From an uncultured delta proteobacterium (GTDB lineage Bacteria; Myxococcota_A; UBA9160; JAFDET01): DNA of 64,000 nt. Shown here one piece after another: positions 56,953-64,000 of the stretch (position 1 is the first letter of the stretch; each line of letters begins with the position of its first letter). The position numbers and the translations under genes were made by a program. Location of the stretch: the NCBI GenBank assembly GCA_947259215.1, contig CAMYLJ010000002.1, positions 129,524-193,523 of the forward strand, in the 5' to 3' direction. The notes below the pieces were generated by a model that made no database searches, was not told the origin of the DNA, and saw only the letters and a program-made list of their open reading frames with translations.

Positions 56953-59805
56953 ATGACGGCAGTGCTCGGAATCTCTGCTTTCTACCACGACTCCGCCGCT
57001 GCGCTCCTTGTCGATGGCCGTATCGTGGCCGCGGCGCAGCAGGAGCGCTTCAGCCGCAAGAAGCACGATGAGAGCTTCCCCAGCGACGCCATCGACTTCT
57101 GCCTCCGCCAGGCGGATCTCACGCCGGAGCAGCTCGACTACGTCGGGTTCTACGACAAGCCCCTCCGGAAGTTCGATCGTCTCCTGGAGACCTACCTGGC
57201 CTATGCGCCGGTCGGGTTCCGCTCGTATGCCAGGGCGATGCCGATCTGGCTCAGGCAGAAGCTTCACCTGCCCCGGGAGCTCAACAAGGGGTTGGGGCAC
57301 GCCTACAAGAAGCGGTATGTGTTCGCCGAGCATCACGAATCGCATGCGGCCAGCGCCTTCTTCCCGTCTCCCTTCGAAGAAGCGGCGATCCTGACCTTCG
57401 ATGGCGTCGGGGAGTGGGCGACGGCCAGCTACGGAGTGGGTCGGGGGAACCGGGTCGAGCTCACGCACGAACTTCAGTTTCCGCACTCGCTCGGTCTTCT
57501 CTACTCCGCCTTCACCTACTATTGCGGCTTCCAGGTCAACGAGGGCGAGTACAAGCTGATGGGACTGGCGCCCTACGGCGAGCCCCGGTACGTCGACCTC
57601 ATTCTCGACCACCTGCTGGACCTCAAGGCAGATGGATCGTTCCGCCTGGATCTCTCCTACTTCAACTACTGCCAGGGTTCGACGATGACCTCGGAGAAGT
57701 TCCACGGGCTCTTCGGCGATCCACCGCGAGCTCCGGAATCCACCTTGACCCAGAAGCACATGGACGTAGCCGCGTCGATCCAGCGGGTGACCGAGGAGAT
57801 CGTGCTGCGCGCCGCCGCACATCTGCACCGAGAAACTGCCATGAACGATCTGTGCCTCGCCGGCGGTGTTGCGTTGAACTGCGTGGCCAATGGACGACTC
57901 CTGCGCGAGGGACCGTTCGAGCGCATCTGGATCCAGCCGGCCGCCGGAGATGCCGGAGGAGCGCTCGGAGTGGCGACCCTCATCTGGCACCAGCTGCTGG
58001 ACAACCCGAGGGAGATCCGCGCGCCCGACGCCCAATACGGGTCGCTGCTCGGCCTGGAGTACGAGGACGACGAGATCGCGGGCTTTCTCGACTCCGTCGG
58101 GGCGTTCTACGAACGGATCGATGCCGAGGATGCACTCTGCGAGCGCGTCGCCGACGCGATCGCCGCCGGCAACGTCGTCGGCTGGTTCCAGGGAAGGATG
58201 GAGTTCGGGCCCCGCGCCCTCGGCTCGCGCAGCATCCTCGCCGATGCGCGCGCCTCCGAGATGCAGTCCACGATCAATCTGAAGGTGAAGTTCCGCGAGG
58301 GCTTCCGACCCTTCGCACCCATCGTCCTGGAGGAACACGCGTCCGAATACTTCGACCTCGACGAGGGGCAGGAGAGCCCCTACATGCTTCTGGTGACGCC
58401 CGTACGAGAGTCGAAGCGGCTGGCAATCCCGCCGGAGCTGGTGGAAGCAGAGGGCACCGACAAGCTGAAGCAGAAGCGATCGACCATCCCCGCCGTAACC
58501 CATGTGGACTACTCCGCCCGCGTCCAGACCATCGACGCGGAACGCCACGGCCTGCTGCGGAGACTGCTCGAGGCGTTCTACGACAAGACCGGCTGCCCGG
58601 TGATGGTGAACACCAGCTTCAACCTCGGCTGGGATCCCATCGTCTGCACTCCGCAGGAGGCGTACCGGACCTTCATGGCGTCGGAGATCGACATGCTCGT
58701 GATGGGTCACTGTGTGCTGCGGAAGACCGCACAGCCGGCCCACCTCTCCTCGATCTCCTCCGGCGCATCCATCGACGAGGCGCTCGAAGGCGTGCTCGCG
58801 AGCCCATGCTGCCAGGAGGAGCTGCGCCGCGACGGCCTTGCCCTCGTGTGCGCGGGCTGCGGCCACGCCTTCGAGATCGAAGATGACATCCCGCAGCTCT
58901 TCTGGCCCCACGAGAGCATCGGCGACGACAGGGACGTCACAGACGTCGTGAAGGCCTTCTACGAAGAGACACCCTTTCCCAACTACGATGACCACGACTC
59001 GCTGCGGTCCCTGATCGAGAAATCGCGCCGAGGTCTCTACGCCCGGCAGCTCGAGGAGACGATTCCGTACAACAGCAGGGTGCTCGAGGTCGGCTGCGGC
59101 ACCGGCCAGCTCAGCAATTTCCTCGGCATCTCCTGCCGGCGGGTGATCGGGACCGACCTCTGCATGAACTCGTTGAAGCTGGGAGAGCGCTTTCGAAAGG
59201 AGCAGAATCTCTCGCGGGTGCGATTCATCCAGATGAACCTGTTCCGGCCCGCGTTGCGTCCCGCCCAGTTCGACGTCCTCCTCTGCAACGGCGTCCTCCA
59301 CCACACGGCGGACCCTCGCGGCGGCTTCGAGGGACTCCTGCCCCTGGTCAAGCCCGGTGGTCACGTCGTGATCGGGCTCTACAACCGCTTCGGACGCCTG
59401 GCGACGGACCAGCGCCGCCGGCTCTTCCGGCTGCTGGGCGGGCGCGCGCGCTGGATCGACCCGGTGCTGCGTAAGGAGGGTCTGAGCGTCGACAAACGGC
59501 GAGCCTGGTTCGCCGACCAGTACCGGCACCCGCACGAGTCGAAGCACACCTCCGGGGAAGTGCTGCGGTGGTTCGACGAGGCGGGGCTCGAGTTCATCCG
59601 CGGCATCCCGGCACTTCGATTCGAAGACGACGGGCTGGCGGGATCCAGCCTGTTCGAATCCCAGTCCCGCGGGACGGCTCTCGACCGCTTCCTAGCCCAG
59701 ACGATCCAGGTGGCGGCCCCCGGACAGCGCGAGGGGGGCTTCTTCGTCATGATCGGCCGCAGGCCGCCGGCAGGCGCGCCCGACGCCACCGCAGGCCAAG
59801 GCTGA
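56953..59805 (+). CDS. Carbamoyltransferase - zinc-ribbon - methyltransferase fusion
   Basis: A 950-aa three-part protein. Residues 1-~595 are a complete NodU/TobZ carbamoyltransferase (ISAFYH12-DSAAAL, FAEHHESHAASAF, TFDGVGEWATA, LAGGVALNCVANGR, WFQGRMEFGPRALGSRSIL, VNTSFNLGWDPIV). Residues ~612-655 form a short Trm112-like ribbon with C619/C620, C633 and C636 followed by EIEDDIPQLFW. Residues ~660-950 are a class I methyltransferase (motif I VLEVGCGTGQLSNFLG from residue 710; LLCNGVLHHTADP; GGHVVIGLYNRFGR). One chain could carbamoylate and methylate the same sugar. No stop or frameshift separates the parts. It is followed by SxtJ and DUF5989 genes. Confidence 0.92.
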   Translation: MTAVLGISAFYHDSAAALLVDGRIVAAAQQERFSRKKHDESFPSDAIDFCLRQADLTPEQLDYVGFYDKPLRKFDRLLETYLAYAPVGFRSYARAMPIWLRQKLHLPRELNKGLGHAYKKRYVFAEHHESHAASAFFPSPFEEAAILTFDGVGEWATASYGVGRGNRVELTHELQFPHSLGLLYSAFTYYCGFQVNEGEYKLMGLAPYGEPRYVDLILDHLLDLKADGSFRLDLSYFNYCQGSTMTSEKFHGLFGDPPRAPESTLTQKHMDVAASIQRVTEEIVLRAAAHLHRETAMNDLCLAGGVALNCVANGRLLREGPFERIWIQPAAGDAGGALGVATLIWHQLLDNPREIRAPDAQYGSLLGLEYEDDEIAGFLDSVGAFYERIDAEDALCERVADAIAAGNVVGWFQGRMEFGPRALGSRSILADARASEMQSTINLKVKFREGFRPFAPIVLEEHASEYFDLDEGQESPYMLLVTPVRESKRLAIPPELVEAEGTDKLKQKRSTIPAVTHVDYSARVQTIDAERHGLLRRLLEAFYDKTGCPVMVNTSFNLGWDPIVCTPQEAYRTFMASEIDMLVMGHCVLRKTAQPAHLSSISSGASIDEALEGVLASPCCQEELRRDGLALVCAGCGHAFEIEDDIPQLFWPHESIGDDRDVTDVVKAFYEETPFPNYDDHDSLRSLIEKSRRGLYARQLEETIPYNSRVLEVGCGTGQLSNFLGISCRRVIGTDLCMNSLKLGERFRKEQNLSRVRFIQMNLFRPALRPAQFDVLLCNGVLHHTADPRGGFEGLLPLVKPGGHVVIGLYNRFGRLATDQRRRLFRLLGGRARWIDPVLRKEGLSVDKRRAWFADQYRHPHESKHTSGEVLRWFDEAGLEFIRGIPALRFEDDGLAGSSLFESQSRGTALDRFLAQTIQVAAPGQREGGFFVMIGRRPPAGAPDATAGQG

Positions 59806-59807
59806 GC

Positions 59808-60224
59808 ATGGCGCTGGTCGAGATCGATCGAAATCCGCCCGCTCGGCAGCTTCGCTGGTACGGGCTCTCGATGGTCGCGTTCTTCCTGATCATCGGAGCC
59901 CTCCTTCACTTCCAGTTCGGGCTTCCGCGAGCAGCGCGGGTCGTCTGGCTGCTCGGAGGCGCGGTAGGCTTACTCTTCTACGCAGTGCCTGCCTTGCGGC
60001 TTGCGCTCTATCTCACGTGGATCCAAGCGGTATATCCGATCGGCTTCGTCGTTTCGGGGCTGGTGCTGGCGGTGTCGTACTACATCGTGCTGACGCCCAT
60101 CGGACTCTGCCTTCGGATCTTCCGCCGGGATGCGCTCCAACGGAGGTTCGATTCGGACGCCGAGAGCTACTGGCGCGAGCACCGAACGGGCGGCGAGCCG
60201 TCCCAGTACTTCAGGCAATATTGA
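59808..60224 (+). CDS. SxtJ family membrane protein
   Basis: A 138-aa protein with three hydrophobic segments (GLSMVAFFLIIGALLHF, VVWLLGGAVGLLFYAVPAL and GFVVSGLVLAVSYYIVLTPIG) and a polar C-terminus containing RRDALQRRFDSDAESYWREHRTGG. SxtJ proteins accompany carbamoyltransferases in saxitoxin and many polysaccharide clusters; their function is unknown. It begins 2 bp after the fusion gene stop and precedes the DUF5989 gene. Its C-terminal half is similar to the 83-aa protein at 40067. Confidence 0.88.
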   Translation: MALVEIDRNPPARQLRWYGLSMVAFFLIIGALLHFQFGLPRAARVVWLLGGAVGLLFYAVPALRLALYLTWIQAVYPIGFVVSGLVLAVSYYIVLTPIGLCLRIFRRDALQRRFDSDAESYWREHRTGGEPSQYFRQY

Positions 60225-60240
60225 GGTGGGAGACGCGAAG

Positions 60241-60447
60241 ATGCCGGAGAAGCAGACCGACCGATCCGAGCAGTTCGCACGCCAGGCCGAGCAGAGTTCC
60301 CCGGGGCTGTTCCGTGAGTATCTTTCGTGGCTGCGGCACACGCGGAAGTGGTGGATGGCCCCGATCCTCCTGACTCTGCTGGTCATCGGCTTCCTGGTGA
60401 TGGCGAACGCCTCCGGCGTGGGGCCGCTGCTGTACACCTTGTTCTAG
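60241..60447 (+). CDS. DUF5989 family small membrane protein
   Basis: A 68-aa peptide: a polar N-terminus, then WLRHTRKWWMAPI, one membrane helix (LLTLLVIGFLVMANASGV) and the ending PLLYTLF. It is the counterpart of the peptide at 42085, with the RKWW-x-x-PI core and Y-x-LF end in common. It closes the second carbamoyltransferase module, 16 bp after the SxtJ gene, with GGGAGACG upstream of the ATG. Confidence 0.88.
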   Translation: MPEKQTDRSEQFARQAEQSSPGLFREYLSWLRHTRKWWMAPILLTLLVIGFLVMANASGVGPLLYTLF

Positions 60448-60539
60448 GGGATTTGCGCCGCCGGCAACGGCTCGAACATGGGTGCCCCGACCCGACGACG
60501 CAGATAACATGCGTTGCTTCAATCGCTTATGGGAACGCG

Positions 60540-61991
60540 ATGATCTCCGTCGTCTCGCAGCCCGGCGTCGAGTATCCCGCTGAAGGCGACTGCTACTCGC
60601 CGAGCGATGCCTTTCCCGAGTATCGCTTCGACCACGTCGCTTCGCGGCCGAACGCCGTCTACCGGATGGTCCGACGACTCCTCGAGGAGCACGGCCTCGA
60701 CGAGAAAAAGCGGGACTCCCCGAGCTGGAATCCCCTTGGGGAATTCATTCCCCGGGGGTCCAAGGTCTTCGTTCTGTGCAACTTCGTAAACCACCGCCGG
60801 CCCCGGGAGAGTCGGCGCGGCTTCCACGCCAAGTGCATCCACGGCTCCGTGCTCCGAGCGCTGCTGGACTACGTCCTGATCGCTACGGGAGAGGACGGCC
60901 GGGTCCAGTTCGGAAACGCGCCCCTTCAGGGATGCGACTGGGACCGCGTGCTCCGGGAGACGGGAGCCGGGGCTGTCGCCGACTTCTACCGCGGGCAGGG
61001 AGCCCCCGTGGAGGCGCGCGATCTCCGGCTCTACGTGACCGAGAGGACGCTGCTGGGCCGCGTGGCCTCCGAGACGCGGCTCGACGATGCCGATGCGGTG
61101 GAGATCGACCTCGGCGGCGACAGCCTGCTGGCCGACCTCGCCAGCCCTTCCGGGACCGGGCCCGGCTTCCGCGTCTCGCAGTACGACCCGGCGCGCACCG
61201 AGTCCTTCCACGCCGGCAGCTCACACCGGTACGTGGTCCACCGCGCCGTCCTCGACGCGGACGTCGTGATCAGCCTCTCCAAGCTCAAGACTCACGAGAA
61301 GGTGGGCATCACGTGCGGGCTCAAGGGCTTCGTCGGAGCGGTGGCGCACAAGGACTGCCTGGCTCATCACCGCTTCGGCAGCAACGCCACGGGCGGCGAC
61401 GAGTATCCCGCGAGCCTGCGCTTCCTCCATCCCCTTTCGCGGTTCCACGACTGGACCCATCGGCGTGACCAGGCGGCGCTCGTGCAGGGCGCCGCGGAGA
61501 TCGCGGACCATACGTTCCGGCGCATCATGAGGGTGCTCGGTCTGCAGGTGGCGGGCGCGTGGCACGGGAACGACACCTGCTGGCGCATGGCCCTGGATCT
61601 GGCGCGGATCGTCCACCACGCCGATCGCGAGGGCCGGATGCACGAGGGGATGACGCGCACCCATCTCTCGCTGATCGATGGCATGATCGCGGGCGAGGGC
61701 GACGGTCCCCTCGCGCCCTCCCCGGTCGCTGCGGGAACGCTGCTCTTCTCCGAGGACGTGGCGTGGGGCGATCGCGTGGCCTGCCGGCTGATGGGCTATC
61801 CGGTCGAGGCCATCCCGCTGGTCGGGCGCGCCTTCGAGCCCTTGCGCTACGCGCTCCCCGCCGCCCGCGCAGAGGAGGTGCCGATCCGTCTCAACGGCTG
61901 TCATGTCGCGGAGGCGGAGCTCGAGCCGTGCATCGGGCGCCCCTTCCGCCCGCCTTCGGGCTGGCGATCCCAGCTGCCCGGAGGCCGATGA
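60540..61991 (+). CDS. DUF362 domain protein
   Basis: A 483-aa protein recognised by VLDADVVISLSKLKTHEKVGITCGLKGFVGAV, the DUF362 core, and by SLIDGMIAGEGDGP later on. DUF362 proteins often carry a ferredoxin-like cysteine cluster; none is seen here. An N-terminal section (~50-110) with VFVLCNFVNH and GFHAKCIHGSVLRALLDY, and a C-terminal NGCHVAEAELEPC, are extra elements I cannot name. The ATG at 60540 has only a weak upstream site. It overlaps the CapK-like gene (ATGA), so both probably act in one pathway. DUF362 proteins are distantly akin to the LarA superfamily in some classifications; no function is claimed. Confidence 0.75.
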   Translation: MISVVSQPGVEYPAEGDCYSPSDAFPEYRFDHVASRPNAVYRMVRRLLEEHGLDEKKRDSPSWNPLGEFIPRGSKVFVLCNFVNHRRPRESRRGFHAKCIHGSVLRALLDYVLIATGEDGRVQFGNAPLQGCDWDRVLRETGAGAVADFYRGQGAPVEARDLRLYVTERTLLGRVASETRLDDADAVEIDLGGDSLLADLASPSGTGPGFRVSQYDPARTESFHAGSSHRYVVHRAVLDADVVISLSKLKTHEKVGITCGLKGFVGAVAHKDCLAHHRFGSNATGGDEYPASLRFLHPLSRFHDWTHRRDQAALVQGAAEIADHTFRRIMRVLGLQVAGAWHGNDTCWRMALDLARIVHHADREGRMHEGMTRTHLSLIDGMIAGEGDGPLAPSPVAAGTLLFSEDVAWGDRVACRLMGYPVEAIPLVGRAFEPLRYALPAARAEEVPIRLNGCHVAEAELEPCIGRPFRPPSGWRSQLPGGR

Positions 61992-63295
61992 CGCTCGTCG
62001 GACGCATCCGGGAGCGAGTGCTCGCCCAGGCGGTCGCGAGCAACTCGGCCTTCTACGCCGTCGAGCGCTCCGCCGACGAACGGCACGCCGTCCAGCTCGC
62101 ATCACTCAACCGCGAATGGGCGCGGATCACGGCACAAGTCCCGTACTATGCCGAGCTCGTCTCGCGGGCACAGGCGCCTGCGTGTTTCGAATCCCTCGAA
62201 CAGTTCGTCGACTGCATTCCTCCGACCACCCGCGACGCGATCCACGAGCGAGGGAGCGAGATGACGTGCCCCTCTCCGCCACCCGACTTCCACCGCATGA
62301 CGGGAGGCTCGACGGCCCAGCCCGTGCAGCTTCCAGCCTGGAACTCGGAGCGTACGCGGATAACCCCCGACACCTGGCTCGGCCGCGGCTGGTATGGCAT
62401 CCGGCCCTCGTCGCGTCTCTTCATGATCTGGGGCCACAGCCACCTACTCGGCACCGGGCTCGCGGGCTGGTGGAATGCCTGCAAGCGGCGGCTCCAGGAC
62501 CGTCTGGTCGGCTGCCACCGCTTCTCGGCGTACGACCTCGCGGAGGCAAAGCTGCGCGACGCGGCACGAGCGATGTTGGCCTTCCACCCGAACTACGTGC
62601 TCGGATACAGCGTGGCCCTCGATCGATTCGCCCGGGCGAACGTCGATCAGCGCGATGCGCTTCGCGCTCTGGGCGTGAAGACCGTCGTCGGCACCGCCGA
62701 GAGCTTCCCCTGGGAGGACAGCCGCTCCCGGCTGGCTGAACTCTTCGGGTGCGAGGTGGCCATGGAGTACGGCTGCGTAGAGGCCGGTCTCCTGGCGCAC
62801 ACCCATCCGTCGGGAAGCTATCGCGTGTTCTGGCGGAATTATCTCTTGGACATCGAGCCCATTGCCCCGGGCCGCGGCGTCGTTCGCGTGACGAGCCTCT
62901 ACCCGCGTTGCTTCCCCCTGGTGCGCTACGAGCTGGGAGACGAAGTGGAATGCAAAGAGGGCGAGGACGAGCGGGTGGGCCTCTCGGAGTTCTCGCGGGT
63001 CGCCGGCCGCTGCAACGACTGCGTCGTGCTCTCCGACGGCGCGATGATCCACTCGGAGGTCTTTAGCCACGCGGTCCGCCCGTGTTCCGAAGTGCACGGA
63101 TACCAGGTGATTCAGCGCGACGCGCGACTCCAGCTTCACTGCACGTCCGACCGGGAGCTGCCCTCCAGCGTGATCGAGCAGATTCGCCTGCGCCTCGGCA
63201 AGACCCACCCGCTCCTCACCGAAATGGAGATCCGCCGGGTCGACCGGCTCAAGCAGACCGTGGCGGGCAAGACGCGGATGGTCGTCCGCTCGTGA
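61988..63295 (+). CDS. PaaK/CapK-like adenylate-forming enzyme
   Basis: A 435-aa ANL-superfamily protein of the phenylacetate-CoA-ligase type. Visible motifs are the phosphate loop T105-G-G-S-T, the MEYGCVEAG element (adenine-binding region), RYELGDEV with the ribose-binding Asp, and the C-terminal LKQTVAGKTRMVV containing the likely adenylation lysine. CapK-type homologues in capsule loci are thought to activate an acid for attachment to a sugar. Coupled by ATGA overlap to the DUF362 gene and followed by a glycosyltransferase. Substrate unknown. Confidence 0.85.
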   Translation: MTLVGRIRERVLAQAVASNSAFYAVERSADERHAVQLASLNREWARITAQVPYYAELVSRAQAPACFESLEQFVDCIPPTTRDAIHERGSEMTCPSPPPDFHRMTGGSTAQPVQLPAWNSERTRITPDTWLGRGWYGIRPSSRLFMIWGHSHLLGTGLAGWWNACKRRLQDRLVGCHRFSAYDLAEAKLRDAARAMLAFHPNYVLGYSVALDRFARANVDQRDALRALGVKTVVGTAESFPWEDSRSRLAELFGCEVAMEYGCVEAGLLAHTHPSGSYRVFWRNYLLDIEPIAPGRGVVRVTSLYPRCFPLVRYELGDEVECKEGEDERVGLSEFSRVAGRCNDCVVLSDGAMIHSEVFSHAVRPCSEVHGYQVIQRDARLQLHCTSDRELPSSVIEQIRLRLGKTHPLLTEMEIRRVDRLKQTVAGKTRMVVRS

Positions 63296-63342
63296 CCCTT
63301 GCCGAGCGGAACCGATCCCCGAGGACAGGAGCGCTCGATCCC

Positions 63343-64000
63343 ATGCGCGAGAGATTCAGACTCGTCGTCGTCAACTCGCACCCCATCCAGTACTTCGCAC
63401 CCCTCTATCGCAGGCTGGCCCAACACGACGCCATCAACGTGCACGTCCTCTACTGCAGCCGGCAGGGGGTCGATCCCCGCTCCCTCGACCCGGGCTTCGG
63501 GAGACGCGTCATCTGGGACACGCCGCTGCTGGATGGCTATTCGTACGAGTTCGTGGGAAATCTCCTGGGGGACCGCGGGGTGCGGGGCTTCTTCAGCCTG
63601 GTCAACCTCGGCATCATCGGACGCCTCGCCAGCGGCCGCTACGACGCCCTGCTCGTCCATGGGCACCAGTTCTTCACATACGTCCTCGCCATCCTCGTCG
63701 CCAAGGCGGTGGGCACTCGCGTCTTCTTGCGGACGGAGACGACGCTGCTCATCGAGCCCACGGGATTGAGGGCGATCCTGCGCAGGGCGGTGGTCGCCTT
63801 GTACAGGCGCTGCGACGCTTTTCTTTATATCGGGAGCAAGAACAGGGAGTTCTACGAATCGATCGGCATCCCACGCGAGAGATTGTTTCCGGCTCCCTAT
63901 ACTGTGGACAACGAGCTGTTCTCAGCGGCGGCGGGACCCGACGCATCCACACGGCCGACGCTTCACGAGGAGCTGGGGCTCGACAAGGAAGTCCCGATCA
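63343..64000 (+). CDS. Glycosyltransferase family 4 (cut by right edge)
   Basis: The first ~219 residues of a GT-B enzyme: RLVVVNSHPIQYFAPLYRRL at the N-terminus is a common opening of this class, then VHGHQFFTYVLAILVAKAVG, FLRTETTLL and FLYIGSKNREFYESIG near the domain junction. The nucleotide-sugar domain lies outside the window. ATG 63343 is preferred (AGGAGCG upstream), but a GTG at 63292 is in frame and would overlap the CapK-like stop as GTGA, as is common in this region. Confidence 0.85.
   Translation, partial: MRERFRLVVVNSHPIQYFAPLYRRLAQHDAINVHVLYCSRQGVDPRSLDPGFGRRVIWDTPLLDGYSYEFVGNLLGDRGVRGFFSLVNLGIIGRLASGRYDALLVHGHQFFTYVLAILVAKAVGTRVFLRTETTLLIEPTGLRAILRRAVVALYRRCDAFLYIGSKNREFYESIGIPRERLFPAPYTVDNELFSAAAGPDASTRPTLHEELGLDKEVPI

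Overview
The window is 64 kb of very GC-rich bacterial DNA, coding-dense on both strands, with many genes joined by ATGA or GTGA overlaps. No rRNA, tRNA, CRISPR or insertion sequence was seen. The order trmFO-xerC-hslV-hslU-argB-argF, a DUF1329 protein, Hsp70/J-protein signalling genes and an exosortase-A (XrtA/PEP-CTERM) type exopolysaccharide locus suggest a deltaproteobacterial or myxobacterial-type Gram-negative. That placement is inference; no taxonomic marker was tested.

Left third (1-17.8 kb), mostly housekeeping. It holds a DUF1329 protein cut by the left edge, an ABC1/UbiB atypical kinase and argG. Between ubiB-type gene and argG, which converge, sit two related ~165-bp repeats with terminal inverted repeats, each starting about 25 nt after a stop codon. 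A four-gene operon follows (J-domain/TPR protein, lidless Hsp70, TPR protein, PAS protein with a degenerate kinase region). Then comes a seven-gene leftward operon, trmFO-xerC-hslV-hslU-(REC-GAF-GAF)-argB-argF, with dprA divergent from it.

Middle (17.8-38.6 kb), a nearly gapless leftward array of exopolysaccharide genes. Read in transcription order it encodes a PrsR-like sigma-54 regulator, Wza export lipoprotein, an outer-membrane barrel protein, Wzz-type chain-length protein, an ExeA-like ATPase, a CpsD-like tyrosine kinase, a WecA/MraY-type initiating transferase, and nucleotide-sugar enzymes (Gmd, two epimerases, Ugd, GDP-mannose pyrophosphorylase). After these come a Crp/Fnr regulator, an NtrB/NtrC-like pair, a PrsT-like TPR lipoprotein and a LysM protein.

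Right part (38.9-64 kb), the accessory polysaccharide region. A good sigma-54 promoter precedes wecB, divergent from prsR. There are two separate carbamoyltransferase modules, each with a DUF5989 peptide and an SxtJ-type membrane protein; the second carbamoyltransferase is fused to a zinc-ribbon and a methyltransferase domain. Around them are a bi-domain oxidoreductase, two SGNH-type proteins, a polysaccharide deacetylase, an ATP-grasp protein, a LarA-like protein, a DUF362 protein, a PaaK/CapK-like adenylating enzyme, five glycosyltransferases (the last cut by the right edge), a methyltransferase and one glycosyltransferase fragment.

Together the middle and right regions look like a system that builds, decorates (carbamoyl, methyl, perhaps acyl groups) and exports a cell-surface polysaccharide. 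No exosortase or PEP-CTERM substrate lies inside the window.
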